Assembly: GCF_025370935.1 (NCBI RefSeq)
Contig: NC_133472.1
Location: 11,964,616-12,028,615, forward strand
Direction: 5' to 3'
Length of the DNA stretch: 64,000 bases
From: Choristoneura fumiferana
Lineage: Eukaryota; Arthropoda; Insecta; Lepidoptera; Tortricidae
In this document: positions 56,699 to 64,000 of the stretch, in pieces
Layout: each line of letters starts with the position of its first letter
Position numbering within the stretch: the stretch's first letter is position 1
Notes under the pieces: generated by a model
What the model was told of the DNA's origin: nothing
Database searches by the model: none
The model's input: only the letters and a program-made list of their open reading frames with translations
Made by a program: the position numbers and the translations under genes

Positions 56699-58049
56699 TT
56701 AGCACATAAAACCTAACCGTAATACCTACATGAAAGTTATTCTTCTCAGAAACTGATTTAAATGTCTGGGTGAAATATTAAATCGTGCAATGAGTACTAT
56801 CCACTACTTATTTGGGAAGGTTTCAGCTGGAATAATTTATGAACTGGGACCCGGTAAGACCAAAATGGGTCGCAGTTAAATAAAATACGTACCTACTCGC
56901 ATAAATATCATGTGGATTTGGAGATTCCTAAACGTCAGCATAAGAATCTTCCAGACAAGATTTAAGTACATAGCCGTCACGAAATTTATTTTTTTTGCCT
57001 CCTTTATCTTCGTTGGTAGCTAAGCTGGGGAAAGAAATTCGAAACGGTCATTAATCTGATGTCAACACACATGTTCCCGGATTGAATGAGGCGCTCTGAG
57101 AAGCTGAGCAAACCGTCTCCAAGAGAAATGTATCACCACGACCTGATAGGGAATCTTTCAATTGTAGACCACCATCAAGACCACGAAAACGTCCCGGGGC
57201 GATTTATTACTGTCTATAGTAAGATATATATTTGCTAATGTTTATCTTTCCCAGTCGGAAACAGTTTCTATTAAAGAATGGACAGCTACGACGTTATAAA
57301 TAAGCGATAATGGGACTTTATGCTGTTTATGATAACGCAATGGGTCTGCGTGAGTAGGAAGAAACATTGTAGCGCTTTGCAGTTTTCTGTGCTCTCGGGA
57401 GGATGCGCTTTCATAATTATTGAGTGTAGGTGCTTCAGCTGAAAGTTATAGTTTATTTATTTATTCATAAAAATACAATTAAAAGCTTAACAGTATTGAA
57501 CCAAAGCGCTTACAATGTTTAATTAATGACGATAACTTAAGTTAGGTAAACACATTGCATATGCTATTTATTTTAATGAGCAATGCATGCCAGCTGTCAG
57601 CGAAAACATCGGCATCCTGCGTCAGCACGAGGTCATAGATAGTTACTTGATTATTATTCTTCTTTGGAACTGAAATATTGTGTGTCCCAATTTCTTCTGA
57701 GTAGGTATCATTTAACTACGAGTATGTAGCTATGACCCGATAGTGTGACCCCTTTCAGTTCTACCTACCTGTATTGACGGGTAAACATTATTATTTATAG
57801 TTTCCTTGTTGAATGAAATCAGTTATTTTTCCCTATGGTCTGAGACAATACCTAATCAATAGGCTGGGTTTTGTTTACAAGTAGATTTGCACCTATCATC
57901 AAGTACATTAAATTATACCTGTGAATAGCAGAAACAGTGTCCCGTATATTAAGAATAATAATACGCTCGCGGAGTGTTCATTTACTTGCCAGGTACTTGT
58001 GATGTTTGGCATTTAAACTCAAGCCTAGGCAGCCCCATGAGGCAAATGT
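56699..58049. other. Intergenic, no gene seen; possible conserved non-coding block
   Basis: 57000-57440 is repeat-free and less AT-rich than its flanks, with no open frame of note. Such blocks in a gene-poor insect region are often cis-regulatory; that is inference only. Confidence 0.3.
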
Positions 58050-58252
58050 TTTATTTTTTTTTATTCTGCTGGATGGCAAACGAGCCAGTTTGTCTCCTGG
58101 TGGTGAGAGATCACCACCGCCCATAAACATCTGCAACATTAGGGGTATTGCAGATGCGTTGCCAACCTAGAGGCCTAAGATGGGATACTTCAATTGCCAG
58201 TAATTTCACCGGTTGTCTTACTCTCCACGCCGAAACACAACAGTGCAAGCAT
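58050..58252 (-). mobile_element. Poly(A) retroposon, family C, interrupted
   Basis: T-rich head, ctgctggatggcaaacgagc to cgccgaaacacaacagtgca, then broken by an inserted family B piece at 58253. Confidence 0.78.
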
Positions 58253-58435
58253 TTTTTTTTTTGAACTTTTTATTGTACCATTTTGTCGGCATACTTTATA
58301 TATAATTTGTGCAAAAATACAGCTTTCTAGCATTGATAGTCCCTGAGCAAAGCCGCGGATGGACAGACAGACAGACAGACATGGCGAAACTATAAAGGTT
58401 CCGTTTTTGCCATTTTGGCTACGGAACCCTCAAAA
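58253..58435 (-). mobile_element. Family B 5' end inserted next to family C
   Basis: attgtaccattttgtcggca, ctttctagcattgatagtcc, gacagacagacagacatggc and ttttggctacggaaccct: the reverse of the first 170 bp of the copy at 55317. Confidence 0.75.
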
Positions 58436-59032
58436 TTATAAAAACTGATGCCCTGTTGGGGTGTGGCAATTTTTAAATTATTTACATTAATTAACTTATA
58501 CATAGCATATTAAGCTATTTTAACCACATGGTAATCTTTAGGAAGAGGTTTAAGGAACACTTATAAATTAACTTTGTAAGGTATCTAAATAAACTATACA
58601 TTTATCTAGTAATAACATAAACTTAGAACTTATTTGGTATCACAGAATGAATAGATAATAAAACGAGTAGTCTTTAATTACAATAATAATAATAACAGGT
58701 TAACTATTCTTCTAAATATTCATTTTTACTGTAGTAACACTTCTGAGTTAAAAAATATTTTAGTAGTAGTATAAATTTTCTCCTTTTGTTTCTGATTTTA
58801 TTTGGGTAGTTAATTTATTGTATACCTATCTTTACAGACATGGCGTAAGTACCGTGTGAATGAATTTTGAGATAGGATGGAGGCAATTTTAATTTATTTC
58901 TGTGGCGTAGTGAGTAGGTGCTTTGTTGATTATCTATCTGTATGAAGTAATCAGGGTAAATCAGGTTATGAAGTTATCAAATGCGATAAATATAAAATAC
59001 ATCCTTAGCCTATATAATTATATATAATTAGC
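58436..59032. other. Intergenic, nothing recognised
   Basis: AT-rich; no coding frame. Confidence 0.3.
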
Positions 59033-59390
59033 TTTGCCCGCGGCTTCGCTCGCGTTAATTTGGGGTAACATACATTTCCTTTTCTTCTTGATTTTTCGGA
59101 GGATTATATGGAAATACAGATACAGACAAACGTTTTAGACCGATGGAGCCAATTTTCGAATTCAAATATCAACCTATGTAATTAATTACAATTCGTACCA
59201 AGTTTGAAACCTTATTTTATAACAAGCCCAAACACGACTAGGTTACGTTGTTCTGTCTTGGACTTCCGTTGAGCGAAAAAAATATTAAATCGTCTCATAA
59301 ATGACGGAGTTTTGAGGTAACAAAGATAAAAAAACGAATTGATAAAGTTCTATTGCTTAGATCTTGCAGGATAGCGATAAACAAATTCTT
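59033..59390 (+). mobile_element. Family 1 relative, long variant
   Basis: tagctttgcccgcggcttcg, ctcgcgttaatttggggtaa at the head; a block (ctcataaatgacggagtttt) near 59295 also occurs at 505-525. Confidence 0.6.
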
Positions 59391-60034
59391 GGGAGACGAG
59401 CTAAACGAAACTAAATAAAAAAGAAACACGCAAATATCATAAATAAATAATAAAAGTTCATAAAAACGATAATAATATAAAACAATACAATAAAAATAAT
59501 TTTAGAAATAAATTTCATCTCATTTTAAAGCCATAATTGCAAGATTCATCATTGGCTTTGCCACTTTATTGAACCATTTATCGAGAGAGAAAGCGCCGAG
59601 TTTTTTATTAGGTATAGTAAAGACGAAATATTCTTTCACAATTTTTTGTCGTCTCATGACTTATACGCCCTTGTTTGCTGGGCTAAATATTGTTCAATTA
59701 TCTAAGCACGCAATATGGAGCACATAAGACAACACGAATCTCGAAGAAAAATTGCTCTTAGAAAGTAAACAAATTTATTTTTCTTTTATCCTTTGAGCAA
59801 GCCCGGCCGCGACGTAAAGCTGAGATAAGTCATCAAATTTGCGATTGCTACGTTGTTTACGAATTGTTTCTGAAAATAGTCACGTTCTTATACAAAAACG
59901 GATGAAAAATTGGGCTAATTTGAATAATTATCTCTACTGGGAATAAGTGTAGCCACCACACGCATAAAATCACTCGTTTCTGCAAAATCCACTTATTCTG
60001 ATGACTTATATTAGACGGTTATAATCAGCTGTTG
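59391..60034. other. Intergenic, nothing recognised
   Basis: AT-rich at first; 59570-59830 looks unique. No coding frame. Confidence 0.3.
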
Positions 60035-60140
60035 AATGAGTTTATTTAGGGTCTGAGTTTAGTCTCAGACTATAAACCAACCACCAACCAACCAACCGGG
60101 ATTTTGTCGGTATAAGACTCATACCGTAAATAAACTCATT
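60035..60140. repeat. Short element with inverted ends
   Basis: aatgagtttatttagggt and accgtaaataaactcatt at the ends; an (ACCA)n-like stretch (ccaaccaccaaccaaccaac) inside. Confidence 0.65.
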
Positions 60141-60183
60141 AGTAAAATATACTTTACAAAAATATACCTTGGTATATCGTACC

Positions 60184-60435
60184 TGGGCCAATCAACTAAT
60201 TTACCCACACTTTGGGCGTCTCCTGCGTTACCAAAATTGTATCTGGCGCTACCAAAAAATCGTACTTCCAACAAGATATTTCACGGTTTAATAGGTCCTA
60301 CGTAGGATGGTACGTATGCATTCATGTACATCATCTATTAAATAACAGAAAAAACATGTTTACTTACAAAAATCTGCAATTATTTGAAAAATGTCGCGGA
60401 CAGAATTAGTGTGGGTAAAAAAGTTGATTGGCCCA
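60184..60435. mobile_element. MITE with 27-bp terminal inverted repeats
   Basis: tgggccaatcaactaattta (cccacac follows) at the left; aaaaaagttgattggccca (gtgtgggt before it) at the right. The 252-bp body has no coding capacity. Confidence 0.82.
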
Positions 60436-60904
60436 CCTACCTCTGTATATTTTATCGTACCGCCAACAACTAGCAAAGTAGTGATAAAAGACAATTTATT
60501 AACACCTTGTTTATTAACCTGCTGTCTATTGGTCACTAGTATCATCATCTAGCTATATAATCTTATATAGCCAAATCGTGGTAATAAATAATGACAAACG
60601 TTTACTTGACTGCTTATTATATATAGCACATGACACAGTTGTACAACTTTGTTCGCAACAGCGATGTAAAGCAATTTTGTTGTATATCAGACATAATGGT
60701 ACTTTTATACAGCTAAGTTACTCTATTATGGTTTATAAGTCGCTGCAATACTAGTGATATAACCGGCACGAGTGAAGCAAATCTATGATATATAAGAACA
60801 GACCACACTATATACGTCTAATTTATTGTATTAACGCCAGCAACATATACATTTATAGGGATCTACTACAGTAATACTTCATTACATCACATTACATTAC
60901 ATAA

Positions 60905-61567
60905 AATCACCCCTCTATGCCAACCATTTCTAATTCTGTCACTCAATTTGACACCTATTTAACATACTTCTTAGCGCTCTTATTTCTACTGCATTTACTC
61001 TACTCTGATGCCTTTCCTGTCACATCCAACTTTCACTTCCATACATGAGTGTTGGTACCAGCACCCTTCTATGCACAACCAGACGAGCTCTTTTGGAGAT
61101 TTTCTGGCTATTCATAAAGATGTGCAACGCTCCATTCACTATGTTACTAGCCTTTACTCTCCTTTCAATATCACTTTCACTCCTTGCATTCCTAGTAAAC
61201 ATCGATCCCAAGTGCACAAATTCATTAATTGCTCCAAATTTTCGTCACCAAACCGGACACACACTTCCGTTACGTTCTCTTCTTTTTCAAATATTATAAC
61301 CTTCGTCTTTTTTACGTTCACTTTCATTCTCTGTCTCTCTAAAGCATCATTCATAATAGTTACCATCCTTTGCAAATCCTCAGTCGTCGATGCAAGTAAT
61401 AATTGGTCATCGGCGTGAAGAAGGCATTTGATAAGTAATTCATTTATTCTGAGTCCATGATCACTATCTTTCAGATCATTCAAACAATTATCCATGAATA
61501 GGTTGAGCAGCCATGGAGATGCTACACATCCCTGTCTAACAGTAACACTAAGTAGTTGTAAATACAC
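60905..61567 (-). pseudogene. Non-LTR retrotransposon reverse transcriptase fragment
   Basis: Minus strand. SVTVRQGCVASPWLLNLFMD, then INELLIKCLLHADDQLLLAS (the catalytic YADD box reads HADD), AERQRMKV-like thumb sequence MKVNVKKTKVIIFEKEENVT, a frameshift near 61190-61215, then LGSMFTRNARSESDIERRV and LVPTLMYGSESWM before a stop. Later frames (RVNAVEIRALRSM) continue to about 60905. The mutated YADD, frameshift and stops show it is dead. The exact clade is not decided. Confidence 0.85.
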
Positions 61568-62317
61568 TTTTGTAAGACCTTATACGCCACTAGATACATA
61601 ATAATGTTTATTTCGCTAATAAAAAAAACACGCGCTGTCAGGCTTGAATTTCGAACACCTACAGACAATATAACAACAAATTGTTTCTATCAGCATCGCA
61701 GCATGCGGCTCAGGCATTATTAATATAACAAAAACGGTTTTCTAGAACATTAATATATCTTGGATATACGTCAAAGTTGTGATGAGCGGTACAGTAATAC
61801 AAATTTTAATGATATACAACTAAATACACTTAATTTTTGCTCATACCTCATTCTTACTAAACTACCGGATTTATTTACTTCTTTTACGTGTCACATGTTT
61901 ATCAAAGAGTTATGACCTTAGAAGCTGGTACAAATATTAATTTTAATAAGTAGGCACATTTTACCTTTGTAACAAACTTCAAGTTCACTTTATGAGTAGC
62001 TTCCAAAGCGTCGCTTGAAATGTTTTGTACAATTTTCCTGTAACTGTGGGTAATGTAGGCTGTACTTACAGGTAGCCGAGGCCAGGTACATTCGGTATGC
62101 GTTGCACATGTCTCAGCTGCGTAATGAACCATGCTAAACGTCTCGTTAGCAGCGCTTGTCTGCTGATGAGACGAGCGGTGGAGCAACGTCTAGTGTTGTT
62201 ACGTGTCTAAGAAGACCCGACATGACTCAAATAGTACAAGAGATTATCCGGTATCTAAATTAAAAGGCTAGGCTTGGGACAATTCTCCTTTCTTGTGGAC
62301 GGAACCACAGAAATACG
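61568..62317. other. Intergenic; possible minus-strand exon near 61960-62200
   Basis: No repeat recognised. The minus-strand frame 61902-62186 is open for 94 codons and is bordered by donor-like sites (ACCT|GTAAGT at about 62073, AAAG|GTAAAA at about 61968 on that strand), but no protein domain is visible. Confidence 0.3.
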
Positions 62318-62587
62318 TTTTTTTTTTTTATTCTACAGGATGGCAAACGAGCAAGTGGGTCTCCTGATGGTAAGAGATCACCACCGCCCATAAACATCAG
62401 CAACACCAGGGGTATTGCAGATGCGTTGCCAACTTAGACGCCTAAGATGGAATACCTCAAGTGCCAGTAATTTCACCGGCCGTCTTACTCTCCACGCCGA
62501 AACACAACAGTGCAAGCACTGCTGCTTCACGGTAGGATTAGCAAGCTAGATGGTGGTAGCAATCCGGGCGGACCTTGCACACCTACC
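62318..62587 (-). mobile_element. Poly(A) retroposon, family C
   Basis: T-rich head, then ctacaggatggcaaacgagc, agagatcaccaccgcccata, cagtaatttcaccggccgtc and ggtggtagcaatccgggcgg. Near-identical to the copy at 62770. Confidence 0.85.
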
Positions 62588-62595
62588 TACCTTTT

Positions 62596-63600
62596 TAACC
62601 GACTTCAAAAAGGAGGAGGTTCTATGTTCCAATGTTTGTATTTTTTTATGTATGTTCACCGATTACTCAATCAATTGTGGACCGATTTTCAAAATTTCTT
62701 TTTTTATTCGAAAGGGTACTCTTCTGAGGTGGCCCCATTGTCACCAAATCAAGATCTGATGATGGGATCCTTTTTTTTTTTTTTTTTTATTTGACTGGAT
62801 GGCAAACGAGCAAGTGGGTCTCCTGATGGTAAGAGATCACCACCGCCCATAGACACCTGCAACACCAGGGGTATTGCGGATGCGTTGCCAACCTAGAGGC
62901 TTAAGATGGGTTACCTCAAGTGCCAGTAATTTCACCGGCTGTCTTACTCTCCACGCCGAAACACAACAGTGCAAGCACTGCTGCTTCACGGCAGGATTAG
63001 CGAGCAAGATGGTGGTAGCAATCCGGGCGGACCTTGCACAAGGTCCTACCACCTGGTCCTGTTCCTAGGGAAATCGAGGGAAACTTCAAACTTTATAGGT
63101 ACACCTATGGCGATTTTGGAATTTTTTAGCATTGAAATAAGCATTTACATCCAGAAAGTATCATTTGGTAAACTGGACCTGATGAAGAAGACCTTATATG
63201 ACCAATGGAACTCGTCAAAGCTAAGTAATGCTCGCTCGTCTATAAACGATCATGATTAATATACCTAGATAAGCGACTAAGAAGGAGCTTTAAGTTAATG
63301 ATTCTTTCGATCTGATCTGATGCTGAAGCCAACGGCAATGGCAACGGAACTCTGTTATAAAACAACGTACCTAAGTCGTGTTTGGGCTTAATGGAATCGT
63401 TGTGAGATGTTCTTTGGCTACGAATCACTAAAAAGTGAGAAATAAAGAAAAAATTTAACAAAAAAGTAAAACCGACTCCAAAAAAATAAAAAAATAACGG
63501 AAAATGGAACCGACTACAAAACCCTTGAAAATATTTCCGTTTTTATATATATATATTCCGTTATTTTTTTGGAGTTGGTTTTACTTTTTTAGAGATAAAT
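62596..63600 (+). mobile_element. Family D element split by a family C insertion
   Basis: Head 62596-62769: aaccgacttcaaaaaggagg, ttcaccgattactcaatcaa, caccaaatcaagatctgatg. After the insertion (62770-63058) it resumes with gggaaatcgagggaaacttc, tataggtacacctatggcga, and ends among 'aaccgact-caaaa' repeats at 63470-63520. The reverse ttttttggagttggttttac is at 63566-63586. This head-to-tail order is familiar from lepidopteran genomes. Confidence 0.65.
62770..63058 (-). mobile_element. Poly(A) retroposon, family C, nested in family D
   Basis: A 20-T head, gactggatggcaaacgagca, caacaccaggggtattgcgg, acacaacagtgcaagcactg and gatggtggtagcaatccggg, ending ttgcacaaggtcctaccacc. The best-preserved family C copy. 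Confidence 0.88.
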
Positions 63601-64000
63601 TTTTTAACCCGAGTACAGTACAAGCAACGAGGATACACTTTGCTAGTGCTACTTGTGATGTGATTAAAGTCGGCATACAGTACGTTTTACACTTTGCCGC
63701 AGTCAAATACTATCAGAATCTGCCATTTCATATACATTTTGACGTTAATACAATTATTATTATCAGCTCCATTCCTAGTCTCATCGAGGACTAAGTAAAT
63801 CCAATGAACCAAAGGGACAATTGCATTTGACAGAATAATTAAGTAAAAGTCAAATGACGTAAGTTTATCTTCCATTAAACTTCAAAAATTAAATACGGAA
63901 GTATAATTAAATACCTCAGTCACTCTCGCTAATGGCACTACTCAAAGCGTTAGATTTTAATGTAGCTGATAAATGGGGTTAATGATAATACGTACTTAGT
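63601..64000. other. Window end, nothing recognised
   Basis: AT-rich, no coding frame with domain features. Confidence 0.3.

Noticed and set aside
62837..63259. Several open frames around 62.5-63.3 kb
   Set aside because: They are translations of family C and D repeats; near-identical frames recur in each repeat copy.

Overview
The window is a piece of insect nuclear DNA, almost certainly from a moth or butterfly. It is AT-rich and split by long introns. It is packed with short repeats that I recognise as typical of lepidopteran genomes: a tRNA-derived SINE, elements opening with an 'actagctgttgcccgcgac'-type end and closing with 'cgcatttataatatt', elements ending in 'gctcttggccggttt', poly(A) retroposons, Penelope-like and other non-LTR fragments, and many hairpin-forming MITEs. 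No bacterial operon, rRNA gene, CRISPR array or intact virus is visible.

One gene can be assembled with confidence, on the + strand from a 5' UTR exon at 13981 to a stop at 40030-40032. Nine coding exons join in perfect phase: 14135-14210, 28480-31408, 31522-31760, 32792-32868, 33140-33509, 33866-33996, 34218-34367, 37080-37237 and 39900-40032. They encode a 1420-residue single-pass type I membrane protein. In order it has a signal peptide, a Pro/Tyr/Gln-rich stretch, a long Ser/Thr/acidic mucin-like region, six spaced copies of an LLPPG[YF]K motif, a SEA domain with a GSVLV self-cleavage site, a transmembrane helix and a short cytoplasmic tail. An exon at 34544-34594 would give a second, 1340-residue form with a different C-terminus. 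I do not recognise the gene by name. It looks like an apical or extracellular-matrix membrane mucin of arthropods.

Layout. 1-13980 is upstream sequence holding transposon relics: a degenerate Tc1-like transposase, a non-LTR C-terminal fragment, a non-LTR 3' end, a Penelope-type endonuclease fragment and a SINE broken by a nested insertion. 13981-14210 is the signal-peptide exon, whose leader holds several short upstream ORFs. 14211-28479 is a 14.3-kb intron with a long Penelope-related inverted repeat, a 97-bp minisatellite, several MITEs and a split array of a GAAAAGTGCA-like motif. 28480-34600 is the dense exon cluster. 34600-39899 holds the alternative tail exons separated by a hAT-like non-autonomous element with an 8-bp target duplication. 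40033-41450 is probably 3' UTR with two polyadenylation signals. 41450-64000 has no credible protein-coding gene; it contains repeats, two further retroelement relics (Penelope endonuclease near 48.5-49.3 kb, reverse transcriptase near 61 kb) and stretches of unique-looking sequence that could be regulatory.

Most other open frames are shadows of the large exon, simple-sequence repeats or transposon debris. Splice joins rest on consensus sites, phase and protein sense, not on transcript data. Repeat family names are given only where the sequence supports them.
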